A stretch of 64,000 bases of DNA from Pseudomonas fluorescens (GTDB lineage Bacteria > Pseudomonadota > Gammaproteobacteria > Pseudomonadales > Pseudomonadaceae), in the NCBI RefSeq assembly GCF_000968015.1, contig NZ_LACH01000046.1, positions 1 through 64,000 of the forward strand, given 5' to 3'. Shown here one piece after another: positions 17,297 through 25,375 of the stretch. The translations under genes and the position numbers were made by a program. The stretch's first letter is position 1, and the number at the start of each line of letters is the position of its first letter. The notes beneath the pieces are model-generated. The model was given only the letters and a program-made list of their open reading frames with translations, was not told where the DNA came from and ran no database searches.

Positions 17297-18171
17297 TCAT
17301 GGGATCCGCGAGGGGCAGGACTCAACGCGGGCAATGCATCAGCCGTGAGCGAACCCGGCAGACGAATCTCTACCGCGACCGGCAGGTGATCGGAAATGGG
17401 TTGTGCCAGCACCTCGACCTTTTCAAGGGTCAGGGTGGGGCTCAGCAGAATATGGTCCAGGCAGCGCTGCGGGCGCCAGCTAGGGAACGTCGCTTCCAGT
17501 TGCGGCGCGAGCAGGCCGAGGTCGCGCAAGGGGGAGTTTTGCAGCAAGTCACTGGCGTGGGTATTCATGTCGCCCATCAGCACCTGGTGTTTATAGCCGC
17601 CGATCAACTCGCGGATGTAAGCCAGTTGCATACTGCGGGCGCGAGCGCCCAGTGCCAGGTGCATCATGACCACCACCAGCGCCTCAGGACCTTCGCCAAA
17701 GCGCACCAGAATCGCCCCGCGACCCTTGGGCCCCGGCAGCGGATGATCTTCGATCGCCCACGGGCGCAGGCGGCTGAGCACACCATTGCTGTGCTGGCCG
17801 AGACGTCCGAGATTGCGATTGAGTTGTTGATACCAGTAGGGGAATGCGCCGAGCTGGGCCAGGTGTTCGACCTGGTTGACGTAGCCTGATCGCAGGCTGC
17901 CGCCATCGGCTTCCTGCAAGGCGACCAGATCGAAGTCGCCCAGCAGATTGCCGATCTTTTGCAGATTGTCGGCACGTCCGGTGTGCGGCAGCAGATGCTG
18001 CCAGCCCCGGGTCAGGTAGTGGTGATAGCGCTCGGTACTGATGCCGACCTGGATATTGAAACTGAGCAGGCGCAGACGGCTGTCTGCGGGCAGGCCCGTC
18101 GATTCCAGATGATGTTCGTTGACCCGCGGATCATGCAGGCCAACGACGCGTTCAGTGCCCCAGCGGCGCAT
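17293..18171 (-). CDS. endonuclease/exonuclease/phosphatase (EEP) family protein
   Basis: The protein has 292 residues. It shows the EEP fold signatures LRLLSFNIQVG near the start, VALQEADGGS, LMGDMNTHASD and a final CLDHILLSP with SDHLPVAVEI. These supply the metal-binding and catalytic Asp, Glu, Asn and His residues of Mg-dependent phosphoesterases. No signal peptide is evident. The substrate is unknown (nucleic acid or phospholipid headgroup are possible). It lies 14 bases after dsbA in the same direction and overlaps dgcP by 4 bases, so dsbA-EEP-dgcP may be one transcript. Confidence 0.88.
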   Translation of the reverse strand: MRRWGTERVVGLHDPRVNEHHLESTGLPADSRLRLLSFNIQVGISTERYHHYLTRGWQHLLPHTGRADNLQKIGNLLGDFDLVALQEADGGSLRSGYVNQVEHLAQLGAFPYWYQQLNRNLGRLGQHSNGVLSRLRPWAIEDHPLPGPKGRGAILVRFGEGPEALVVVMMHLALGARARSMQLAYIRELIGGYKHQVLMGDMNTHASDLLQNSPLRDLGLLAPQLEATFPSWRPQRCLDHILLSPTLTLEKVEVLAQPISDHLPVAVEIRLPGSLTADALPALSPAPRGSHE

Positions 18172-18185
18172 GGCAGTCGCCGCGC

Positions 18186-18827
18186 TTAGTTGGCAGCAGC
18201 CTTGTTAGCCGCTCGCTCTTTGTCGATCAGCTTGTCGGCCAGTTGCAATGCTTGTTCGGCTCCGCCGGCAGAGCCCACGTCGAAGCGATACTTGCCGTTG
18301 ACGATCATGGTCGGAACGCCGGAGATTTCGTACTTTTTGGCCAGGTCAGTGGCCTTGACGATCTGGCCCTTGATGGCGAAGGAGTCGAAAGTGGCCAGGA
18401 ACTTGTCCTTGTCTACGCCCTGAGTGGCCAGGAAATCGGCCATTTCATTCTTGTCGACCAGCTTCTTGTGTTCTTTCTGAATTGCGTTGAACACCGCAGC
18501 GTGAACCTTGTTTTCGACGCCCATGGCTTCAAGGGTCAGGAACATCTGGCCGTGTGCGTTCCACGGGCCGCCGAACATTGCCGGAATGCGGACGAAGTTC
18601 ACGTCGGAAGGCAGTTTCTCAACCCATGGATTGATCACGGGTTCGAAAGCGTAGCAGTGCGGGCAGCCGTACCAGAACAGCTCCACCACTTCGATCTTGC
18701 CAGGCACAGCTACCGGGACGGGATTGGTCAGTTCGACATAAGGCGCTGCGGGTGCTTCAGCAGCTTGGGCGGTCATGCCGAACAGGCTGGCAGCGACGAG
18801 TGCGGCGCTGATGATCAGATTACGCAT
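18186..18827 (-). CDS. dsbA: DsbA, periplasmic thiol:disulfide oxidoreductase
   Basis: The protein has 213 residues with a type I signal peptide (MRNLIISAALVAASLFGMTAQA). The thioredoxin fold carries the active site CPHC at residues 55-58 and the cis-proline loop GVPTM near 168. It introduces disulfide bonds into exported proteins. A strong AlgU/RpoE-type promoter lies 44-71 bases upstream (18871-18898). I recall that dsbA is in the AlgU regulon of P. aeruginosa, which fits. The ATG has AGGAGTAAAGC upstream. Downstream genes EEP and dgcP follow closely. Confidence 0.95.
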   Translation of the reverse strand: MRNLIISAALVAASLFGMTAQAAEAPAAPYVELTNPVPVAVPGKIEVVELFWYGCPHCYAFEPVINPWVEKLPSDVNFVRIPAMFGGPWNAHGQMFLTLEAMGVENKVHAAVFNAIQKEHKKLVDKNEMADFLATQGVDKDKFLATFDSFAIKGQIVKATDLAKKYEISGVPTMIVNGKYRFDVGSAGGAEQALQLADKLIDKERAANKAAAN

Positions 18828-18870
18828 GCTTTACTCCTGGACAATTTTGGTCGCCTCGCGCGACCTGTTT

Positions 18871-18898
18871 TCAGACAGGTCCTGGCGGGCTTGAGTTC
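18871..18898 (-). promoter_or_regulatory. AlgU/RpoE-type promoter of dsbA
   Basis: On the minus strand GAACTC (18898-18893) and TCTGA (18875-18871) are separated by exactly 17 bases. This fits the AlgU consensus GAACTT-N16/17-TCtGA with one deviation. It is placed about 45 bases before the dsbA ATG. Confidence 0.8.
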
Positions 18899-18921
18899 TG
18901 TAGTGTAACGGCAGCGGCCAC

Positions 18922-18950
18922 AAAAAAGGGCGGCCTAAGCCACCCTTTTT
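18922..18950 (-). terminator. intrinsic terminator after cytochrome c4 gene
   Basis: Reading the minus strand, GGGTGGC, loop TTAG and GCCGCCC form a stem (with one G-U pair) followed by TTTTTT. A preceding A-run would pair with the T-run. It ends the cytochrome transcript before the dsbA promoter. Confidence 0.85.
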
Positions 18951-19027
18951 ATACTTGCTGCGACGGATTAATAGAGCGTTAACGTTGCAGGAGATGTACA
19001 TCCCGCGCAACGCTCCAACCGCCAGCC

Positions 19028-19639
19028 TTAATGCAGGCCCTGAATGTAGCTGGACACGGCTGCGATATCTTCATCGCTCAGCCGTTTGGCGATGGTCTGC
19101 ATCGTTTTGGTGTCGCCATCGTTGGTGCGGCCGCCTTCTTCCTTGCGGAAGTCGGTCAGTTGCTTGGCAACGTATTGAGCGTGTTGGCCACCCAGGTGCG
19201 GGAAGCCGGCAGCTGCGTTGCCTGCGCCATTTGGCGAGTGGCAACCGGTGCAGGCTGGCAGGCCCTTGGCCAGATCGCCGCCGCGGAACAATGCTTCACC
19301 GCGAGAAACGACTTTCGGGTCGGCGGCGCCAACACTGCCTTTCTGACTGGCGAAGTAGGCGGCGATATCGGCCAGGTCCTGATCGCTCAGGTTGGTCAGC
19401 AGGCCGGTCATTTCCAGTACCGTGCGTTTGCCGGACTTGATGTCGTGTAGCTGCTTGTTCAGATAACGCTCGCCCTGGCCTGCCAGTTTCGGAAAGTTAG
19501 GCGCCATACTGTTTCCATCCGGGCCATGACAGGCGCCACATACTGCGGCTTTCGCCTGACCAGCAGTCGCATCACCTGCAGCATGGGCAATGCCGGAGAT
19601 CCCCACGGTCAACAGCAGACTCACGATCAATTTGTTCAT
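19028..19639 (-). CDS. cc4: cytochrome c4, diheme periplasmic electron carrier
   Basis: The 203-residue protein has a signal peptide ending GIAHA and two class I cytochrome c domains. Heme motifs are CGACH at 34-38 and CTGCH near residue 131. It is a two-domain c4, expected to pass electrons from the bc1 complex to terminal oxidases. A second small cytochrome gene lies 46 bases upstream in the same direction, and the pair precedes engB divergently, as in other Pseudomonas. A good terminator follows at 18922-18950. Confidence 0.93.
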   Translation of the reverse strand: MNKLIVSLLLTVGISGIAHAAGDATAGQAKAAVCGACHGPDGNSMAPNFPKLAGQGERYLNKQLHDIKSGKRTVLEMTGLLTNLSDQDLADIAAYFASQKGSVGAADPKVVSRGEALFRGGDLAKGLPACTGCHSPNGAGNAAAGFPHLGGQHAQYVAKQLTDFRKEEGGRTNDGDTKTMQTIAKRLSDEDIAAVSSYIQGLH

Positions 19640-19685
19640 CAGCTAATCCAACTACGGCTAAGGGTTAAAGAGTTATGGACCGGGA

Positions 19686-19976
19686 TCACTCGCTCATCCA
19701 CTGGATGATTGCTTGGTAATCCTCGGCACTGCAGTCCATGCACAAACCACGCGGCGGCATCGCCTTGAAACCCTGGGTCACGTGTTGCACCAGCGTCTCC
19801 ATACCTTTCGCCAACCTCGGCGTCCAAGCTTCCTGATCGCCCTTTTTGGGCGCCATGGGTAGTTGGCCGGAATGACAGGCACCACAAACACGGTTGTACA
19901 CAGCTTCCGGATCCTGTGTAGCCTGAGCGCTGTAAAGCGGCATCAAGACACCGGCAGCTAGCAGCCATTTCGTCAT
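19686..19976 (-). CDS. small monoheme cytochrome c5-like protein
   Basis: The 96-residue protein has a signal peptide (MTKWLLAAGVLMPLYSAQA). The heme motif CGACH is at 31-35, a methionine ligand is probable in AMPPRG and a CMDC pair near the C-terminus is typical of c5/c-555 cytochromes, where it forms a disulfide. It should act as a periplasmic electron carrier together with cytochrome c4 encoded just downstream. Its start lies 191 bases from the divergent engB start. Confidence 0.9.
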   Translation of the reverse strand: MTKWLLAAGVLMPLYSAQATQDPEAVYNRVCGACHSGQLPMAPKKGDQEAWTPRLAKGMETLVQHVTQGFKAMPPRGLCMDCSAEDYQAIIQWMSE

Positions 19977-20167
19977 AAAACGACCTTTTCAGGGTTGAGA
20001 GCGTTCTGCGTTCTAGTGCGCAATCAAGGTCAATCGCTCTCGTGAACTTCATCCTACGCTGGGACAAAGCGCACACAAAATCTGCGGCATTATATACTGG
20101 CGTCACTGAAACGGAAACGACACTGCTCGCCGCGTCCATTCCCGGCGCCGCCCACATCGGAAATCCC

Positions 20168-20812
20168 ATGCAACTCAAGAACCCCATCCTCGGCCTGTGC
20201 CAACAGTCCACCTTCATGCTCAGCGCTGCCAAAGTCGATCAATGCCCCGACGACGAAGGCTTTGAAGTGGCCTTCGCCGGGCGTTCCAACGCCGGCAAGT
20301 CCAGTGCGCTGAACACCTTGACGCACGCCAGCCTTGCGCGGACCTCGAAAACTCCGGGTCGCACGCAGCTCTTGAACTTCTTCAAGCTAGACGATGATCG
20401 TCGTCTGGTCGACCTGCCGGGGTACGGTTACGCGAAAGTACCTATCCCGTTGAAGCTGCACTGGCAGCGTCACCTGGAAGCCTATCTGGGTGGTCGGGAG
20501 AGTTTGAAGGGGCTGATTTTGATGATGGATATCCGTCATCCAATGACCGACTTCGATCTGTTGATGCTCGACTGGGCCGTCGCTAGTGGCATGCCGATGC
20601 ATATTTTGCTGACCAAAGCCGACAAACTGACCTACGGCGCGGCGAAAAACGTCCTGCTCAAGGTTCAGACAGACATCCGCAAGGGTTGGGGAGATGCGAT
20701 CAGCATCCAGCTGTTCTCGGCGCCAAAACGCATGGGCCTGGAAGACGCCTACACTGTACTGGCGGGCTGGATGGAACTCGCGGACAAGGGCTCGGAGATT
20801 GCCGAGCAATAA
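20168..20812 (+). CDS. engB: EngB/YihA (YsxC) ribosome-biogenesis GTPase
   Basis: The ATG at 20168 (MQLKNPILGLCQQ) gives 214 residues, the normal length; the frame is open 42 codons further upstream but that part is not conserved-looking. The G1 loop GRSNAGKS is at 38-45, with TSKTPGRTQ (G2), DLPGYGYAK (G3) and LTKADKL (G4). EngB is an essential GTPase in assembly of the 50S ribosomal subunit. Downstream, in the opposite direction, lies the sRNA gene ersA and then polA. The polA-sRNA-yihA order is the same as polA-spf-yihA in E. coli. Confidence 0.95.
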   Translation: MQLKNPILGLCQQSTFMLSAAKVDQCPDDEGFEVAFAGRSNAGKSSALNTLTHASLARTSKTPGRTQLLNFFKLDDDRRLVDLPGYGYAKVPIPLKLHWQRHLEAYLGGRESLKGLILMMDIRHPMTDFDLLMLDWAVASGMPMHILLTKADKLTYGAAKNVLLKVQTDIRKGWGDAISIQLFSAPKRMGLEDAYTVLAGWMELADKGSEIAEQ

Positions 20813-20821
20813 ATCGCGGGC

Positions 20822-20954
20822 AAAAAAAACCCCGGACTTCTTATGGGGAGGGGGAAGTTCCGGGGTTCAAGTTCCGGACCGCTAGGGCGGGGTCCAGATA
20901 TCTGCCAACACTTAACACAACATTAGGAGCATCGAAGGGCTTCACCACCCATTC
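20822..20954 (-). ncRNA. ersA: ErsA, AlgU-dependent envelope-stress sRNA
   Basis: The gene lies between polA and engB on the minus strand, which is where ErsA is found in Pseudomonas and Spot 42 in E. coli. An AlgU-type promoter at 20961-20988 predicts a start near 20954. A strong intrinsic terminator ends at the eight-T run (20829-20822). The predicted length of about 133 bases agrees with the roughly 132-base ErsA that I recall. The transcript has a C-rich loop, CTTCCCCCTCCCC, inside the terminator hairpin and an unstructured stretch GTTGTGTTAAGTGTTGG in the middle, a plausible Hfq-binding and pairing region. ErsA represses algC and oprD in P. aeruginosa. There is no coding frame here. Confidence 0.85.
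20828..20867 (-). terminator. intrinsic terminator of ersA
   Basis: AACCCCGGAACTTC and GAAGTCCGGGGTT form a long stem with one bulged base and a C-rich loop, followed on the minus strand by eight T residues. On the plus strand it may also stop engB transcripts, but there is no T-run on that side. Confidence 0.85.
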
Positions 20955-20960
20955 AGTAAC

Positions 20961-20988
20961 TCTGAGTGGCGATTCGGGAGATTAGTTC
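20961..20988 (-). promoter_or_regulatory. AlgU/RpoE-type promoter of ersA
   Basis: On the minus strand GAACTA (20988-20983) and TCAGA (20965-20961) are separated by 17 bases. This fits GAACTT-N16/17-TCnGA with one change in the -35 box. It explains how the sRNA would be switched on by envelope stress. Confidence 0.8.
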
Positions 20989-21046
20989 AGAATTTTTTAA
21001 AAAGCCTTTGGAATAGGGCATCGAATTTTCCGGACTAAGAGCCCTT

Positions 21047-21090
21047 CCGGCCTTTCTGCCGCGGCACTATGCCGCAGCGGAAAAGGCCTT
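21047..21090 (-). other. long imperfect hairpin after polA
   Basis: GGCCTTT, GCCGCGGCA and a mirrored TGCCGC with AAAGGCC form a long imperfect stem directly after the polA stop codon. No T-run follows on the minus strand. It probably protects or ends the polA mRNA before the ersA promoter. Confidence 0.5.
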
Positions 21091-21100
21091 TTCAGACGGC

Positions 21101-23872
21101 TCAGTGAGCCTCATCCCAGTTATTTCCTACACCAACTTCTACCAACAGCGGCACATCAAGCTTCGCTGCGTCGCTCATGTGCACGCGAATTTCATTGCGG
21201 ACCTGATCGACCAAATCCTCACGCACTTCCAGCACCAATTCATCGTGCACCTGCAGGATGACTTTGGCGTCGAGGCCTGACGCTGTCAGCCAGCTATCCA
21301 CGGCAATCATGGCTTTCTTGATGATGTCCGCCGCGGTGCCTTGCATCGGGGCGTTGATCGCCGTGCGTTCGGCACCTTTGCGCAGGGCCGGGTTTTTCGC
21401 GTTGATTTCCGGCAGGTACAGGCGACGACCGAAGATGGTTTCAACGAAACCTTGTTCGGCGGCCTGGGCGCGGGTGCGCTCCATGTACTCGAGAACGCCT
21501 GGGTAGCGGGCGAAGTAACGGTCGATGTAGGCCTGGGATTGCTTGCGATCAACACCAATCTGCTTGGCCAGGCCAAACGCGCTCATACCGTAGATCAAAC
21601 CGAAGTTGATCGCCTTGGCGCTGCGCCGTTGGTCGGTGCTGACGTCCGCCAGTTCAACCCCGAAGACTTCCGCTGCGGTGGCCTTGTGCACGTCCAGGTC
21701 ATTGCGGAACGCGTGCAGCAAACCTTCGTCCTTGGCCAGGTGAGCCATGATTCGCAGTTCGATTTGCGAATAGTCCGCTGCCAGCAGTTTGTAGCCCTTT
21801 GGCGCGACGAACGCCTGACGAATCCGCCGCCCTTCGGCGGTGCGGATCGGAATGTTTTGCAGGTTCGGGTCGCTGGACGACAAGCGACCGGTCGCCGCGA
21901 CGGCCTGATGATAAGAGGTATGAATTCGCCCGGTGCGCGGGTTGATCTGCTCTGGCAGGCGATCGGTGTAGGTGCTTTTCAGCTTGCTCATCGAGCGGTA
22001 CTGCATCAGCACTTTGGGCAGCGGGAAATCCTGTTCGGCCAATTCCGCCAGAACGGCTTCGGCGGTGGATGCCTGGCCCTTGGCGGTTTTACTGAGGATC
22101 GGCAGCCCGAGTTTTTCGTACAGGATCACGCCCAATTGCTTCGGCGAGCCAAGGTTGAATTCTTCCCCGGCGATGGCGAACGCCTCACGCTCGAGGGCGA
22201 CCATTTTCTCGCCCAGTTCAACGCTCTGAATGCCCAGCAGGTTGGCATCGACCAGCGCGCCTTGGCGTTCGATCCGGGCCAGAACCGGCACCAACGGCAT
22301 TTCGATTTCGCTCAGGACCTTGCTCAGGCTCGGGATGGCATTGAGCTTTTCCTGCAGGGTTTGATGCAGGCGTAGTGTCACGTCGGCGTCTTCGGCAGCG
22401 TAAGGTCCAGCCAGTTCAAGGGAGATCTGATCAAATGTCAGCTGTTTGGCGCCTTTGCCGGCGATGTCCTGAAAACTGGTGGTGGTGTGATTCAGGTACT
22501 TGAGCGCCAGGCTGTCCATGTCGTGACGGGTCGCGGTGGAGTCCAGCACGTAGGATTCGAGCATCGTGTCGAAAGCGACGCCTTGGACGGTGATGCCGCA
22601 GCTCTGATCGCCACCGATGGCGCAGTTGGCCAGGATGTTCATGTCGAATTTTGCGTGCTGGCCAACCTTGAGTTTGCTCGGGTCTTCCAAAATCGGCTTC
22701 AGCGCGCGCAGCACGGTGTCGCGATCGAGCTGGTCCGGCACGCCCATGTAGGAATGGGTCAGCGGGATGTAGGCCGCTTCGTTGGCTTGTACAGCAAAAG
22801 ACAGGCCCACCAGTTGCGCCTGCTGCGCATCGATGCCAGTAGTTTCGGTATCGAAGGCAATCAGCTTGGCGTCGTTGAGTTTCTTCAGCCACAGGTCGAA
22901 ATCAGCCTGGGTGAGGATGGTGGTGTACTTGAGTTCGGTGTCGACGGCCGCTTCTTCAGCTACCGGAGCGGCGACTTCCTGGCCGGAACGCTTGGCGTCC
23001 CGCTGGTTCTCTTCGAACCAGCTCTTGAACTCAAGCAGGGTGTAGAGCTCGGCGAGTTTGTCGTGATCCGGCTTGCCCATTTGCAGGTCGTCGAGGCCGA
23101 TATCCAGCGGCACGTCGATCTTGATGGTTGCCAATTGATAGGAGAGAAACGCCATCTCCTTGTGCTCTTCGAGCTTGGCCGGCAGGGTTTTGGCCCCGCG
23201 AATCGGCAGGGTCGGGACGATGTCGAGCTGCGCATAGAGCTCGGTCAGGCCGCCGTTCACACCGACCAACAGGCCGGAAGCGGTCTTCGGGCCAATGCCC
23301 GGAACGCCCGGAATGTTGTCGGAGGAGTCGCCCATGAGTGCCAGGTAATCGATGATCTGCTCGGGAGCGACGCCGAATTTCTCCTTCACGCCCTCCACGT
23401 CCAGCGCGCTACCGGTCATGGTATTGACCAAGGTAATGTGGCCGTCGACCAGCTGCGCCATGTCCTTGTCGCCGGTGGAGATCACCACCGGGCGGTCGGC
23501 CGCCGCGCTGCTGCGGGCCAGGGTGCCAATCACGTCATCGGCTTCGACGCCTTCGACGCACAGGAGCGGGAAGCCCAGGGCGATCACACTCTGGTGCAGC
23601 GGCTCGATTTGCACGCGCATGTCGTCGGGCATGCTCGGGCGGTTGGCCTTGTATTCGGCGTACATGTCATCGCGAAAAGTCCCACCCTTGGCGTCGAACA
23701 CCACGGCGAACGGACTGTCCGGGTACTGCTTGCGCAGACTCTTGAGCATGTTCAGCACGCCTTTGACCGCACCGGTCGGCAAACCTTTGGAAGTGGTCAG
23801 CGGCGGGAGGGCGTGAAAGGCGCGGTACAGGTAAGAAGAACCGTCCACCAGGACGAGGGGGGCTTGGCTCAT
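21101..23872 (-). CDS. polA: DNA polymerase I
   Basis: The ATG at 23872 (MSQAPLVLVDGSSYLYRAF) gives 923 residues. The 5' nuclease domain (about 1-290) has GDKDMAQLV and MGDSSDNIPGVPGIG. The 3'-5' exonuclease domain (about 330-520) has FDTETTG with intact Asp and Glu. The polymerase domain has DYSQIELRIMAH (motif A), RRSAKAINFGLIYG (motif B) and QVHDELVLEV (motif C). It fills gaps during repair and removes RNA primers. The DUF2782 gene diverges from it 74 bases upstream. All three catalytic activities should be present. Confidence 0.97.
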   Translation of the reverse strand: MSQAPLVLVDGSSYLYRAFHALPPLTTSKGLPTGAVKGVLNMLKSLRKQYPDSPFAVVFDAKGGTFRDDMYAEYKANRPSMPDDMRVQIEPLHQSVIALGFPLLCVEGVEADDVIGTLARSSAAADRPVVISTGDKDMAQLVDGHITLVNTMTGSALDVEGVKEKFGVAPEQIIDYLALMGDSSDNIPGVPGIGPKTASGLLVGVNGGLTELYAQLDIVPTLPIRGAKTLPAKLEEHKEMAFLSYQLATIKIDVPLDIGLDDLQMGKPDHDKLAELYTLLEFKSWFEENQRDAKRSGQEVAAPVAEEAAVDTELKYTTILTQADFDLWLKKLNDAKLIAFDTETTGIDAQQAQLVGLSFAVQANEAAYIPLTHSYMGVPDQLDRDTVLRALKPILEDPSKLKVGQHAKFDMNILANCAIGGDQSCGITVQGVAFDTMLESYVLDSTATRHDMDSLALKYLNHTTTSFQDIAGKGAKQLTFDQISLELAGPYAAEDADVTLRLHQTLQEKLNAIPSLSKVLSEIEMPLVPVLARIERQGALVDANLLGIQSVELGEKMVALEREAFAIAGEEFNLGSPKQLGVILYEKLGLPILSKTAKGQASTAEAVLAELAEQDFPLPKVLMQYRSMSKLKSTYTDRLPEQINPRTGRIHTSYHQAVAATGRLSSSDPNLQNIPIRTAEGRRIRQAFVAPKGYKLLAADYSQIELRIMAHLAKDEGLLHAFRNDLDVHKATAAEVFGVELADVSTDQRRSAKAINFGLIYGMSAFGLAKQIGVDRKQSQAYIDRYFARYPGVLEYMERTRAQAAEQGFVETIFGRRLYLPEINAKNPALRKGAERTAINAPMQGTAADIIKKAMIAVDSWLTASGLDAKVILQVHDELVLEVREDLVDQVRNEIRVHMSDAAKLDVPLLVEVGVGNNWDEAH

Positions 23873-23946
23873 GAGCAGGATCAACCTTTTCGGCGGGTCC
23901 GGCGCTAGAATAGCGGGACCGTTGACGACAAAGGGACAAGGTTATC

Positions 23947-24237
23947 ATGCGCACACTAAATCGCCTGTTGCTGGCTGGGTTGTTTGCATCCGTTCCGTTG
24001 GCCGTCATGGCGGCGGATGATGCGCCGACACCGGAGCCGGAAGTCACTATCCGCACGGAAGGGGATAAAACCATCCAGGAGTACCGTCAAAATGGTTTCC
24101 TGTATGCGATCAAGGTCACCCCGAAGGGCGCACCGCCATATTTTCTGGTGCGCGCGGACGGGACCGATGCAAACTTTATTCGCTCGGATCAGCCGGATAT
24201 GCTGATTCCGTCATGGAAGATCTTTGAGTGGAAGTAG
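23947..24237 (+). CDS. DUF2782 family periplasmic protein
   Basis: This 96-residue protein has a signal peptide (MRTLNRLLLAGLFASVPLAVMA) and a short beta-rich domain with VTIRTEGDKTIQEYRQNG, KVTPKGAPPYFLV and SWKIFEWK. This is the DUF2782 pattern, found next to polA and thrB throughout Pseudomonas. Its function is unknown. thrB follows 58 bases downstream in the same direction. Confidence 0.88.
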   Translation: MRTLNRLLLAGLFASVPLAVMAADDAPTPEPEVTIRTEGDKTIQEYRQNGFLYAIKVTPKGAPPYFLVRADGTDANFIRSDQPDMLIPSWKIFEWK

Positions 24238-24295
24238 TTTCTTAATTTCAATCGGCGCTGGCTCAAGCAGCGGCGCCCGTACTGGCAGTTCAAAC

Positions 24296-25246
24296 ATGTC
24301 TGTGTTCACCCCGCTGGCTCGGCCTGAGCTGGAAACCTTTCTCGCCCCTTACGGGCTCGGCCGCCTGCTTGATTTCCAGGGGATTGCCGCCGGTAGCGAA
24401 AACACCAATTTCTTCATCAGCCTGGAGCAGGGCGAATTTGTCCTGACCCTGGTTGAGCGTGGTCCGGTTCAGGAAATGCCGTTCTTCATAGAACTGCTCG
24501 ACGTGCTGCATGACGCTGACCTGCCCGTGCCTTATGCCTTGCGCACCACCGACGGCGTCGCCTTGCGCGAACTCGCCGGCAAGCCTGCGCTGTTGCAGCC
24601 ACGGCTGGCCGGCAAGCACATCAAGGACGCCAATGCGCAGCATTGCGCTCAGGTGGGTGAGTTGCTCGGCCATCTGCATCTGGCGACCCAGGCCAACATG
24701 ATCAAGCGCAAGACCGATCGCGGCCTGGACTGGATGCTGGAAGAGGGCACGCAGTTGCTGTCGCACCTCAATGCCGAGCAAAGCGATTTGCTGCAACGGG
24801 CTCTGGACGAAATCACACAGCAGAAGACGAAAATTCTGGCGCTGCCGCGAGCCAATATCCACGCCGACCTGTTCCGCGATAACGCGATGTTTGAAGGCAC
24901 TCACCTGACCGGGTTGATCGACTTCTACAACGCGTGTTCGGGGCCGATGCTATACGACGTGGCGATCGCCTTGAACGACTGGTGTTCGGACGAGAGCGGG
25001 TTGATCGACGGGCCGCGGGCGAGGGCGTTGCTCGGTGCATATGCAGCGCTGCGACCTTTCACGGCGGCCGAGGCGGAGTTGTGGCCGACCATGCTGCGGG
25101 TGGCGTGTGTGCGGTTCTGGTTGTCGCGGTTGATCGCCGCCGAGTCGTTTGCCGGGCAGGACGTGCTGATTCACGATCCGATGGAGTTTCAGCAGCGTCT
25201 GGCGCAGCGGCAGAAGGTCAGCACGCCGCTGCCGTTCGCCCTTTAA
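24296..25246 (+). CDS. thrB: homoserine kinase ThrB (aminoglycoside-phosphotransferase fold type)
   Basis: The ATG at 24296 (MSVFTPLARPELETFL) gives 316 residues. It belongs to the APH-like ThrB family, not the GHMP family of E. coli. The nucleotide-binding region has GSENTNFF and the catalytic loop has NIHADLFRDN followed by GLIDFYNACSGPMLYDVAI. It phosphorylates homoserine in threonine biosynthesis. There is no separate Shine-Dalgarno match immediately before the ATG. A REP doublet separates it from convergent znuA. Confidence 0.93.
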   Translation: MSVFTPLARPELETFLAPYGLGRLLDFQGIAAGSENTNFFISLEQGEFVLTLVERGPVQEMPFFIELLDVLHDADLPVPYALRTTDGVALRELAGKPALLQPRLAGKHIKDANAQHCAQVGELLGHLHLATQANMIKRKTDRGLDWMLEEGTQLLSHLNAEQSDLLQRALDEITQQKTKILALPRANIHADLFRDNAMFEGTHLTGLIDFYNACSGPMLYDVAIALNDWCSDESGLIDGPRARALLGAYAALRPFTAAEAELWPTMLRVACVRFWLSRLIAAESFAGQDVLIHDPMEFQQRLAQRQKVSTPLPFAL

Positions 25247-25248
25247 AT

Positions 25249-25360
25249 TGTGGCGAGGGGGCTTGCCCCCGTTGGAGTGCGAAGCGCTGCCATGCGATCT
25301 ATTGGCCGGCCAATTGGAGGGCTGCTTCGCAGCCCAGCGGGGGCAAGCCCCCTCGCCACA
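25249..25360. repeat. REP doublet (type A variant, GGCGAGGGGGCTTGCCCCCG arms)
   Basis: Inverted arms TGTGGCGAGGGGGCTTGCCC at both ends flank a spacer containing GCTGCTTCGCAGC. It fills the gap between the 3' ends of thrB and znuA. Confidence 0.88.
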
Positions 25361-25375
25361 GGTTCTGCGCGTCGG

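Noticed and set aside
20044..20072. GAACTT before engB as AlgU promoter
   Set aside because: No -10 match (AAAGC or AAGCG) at 16-17 bases.
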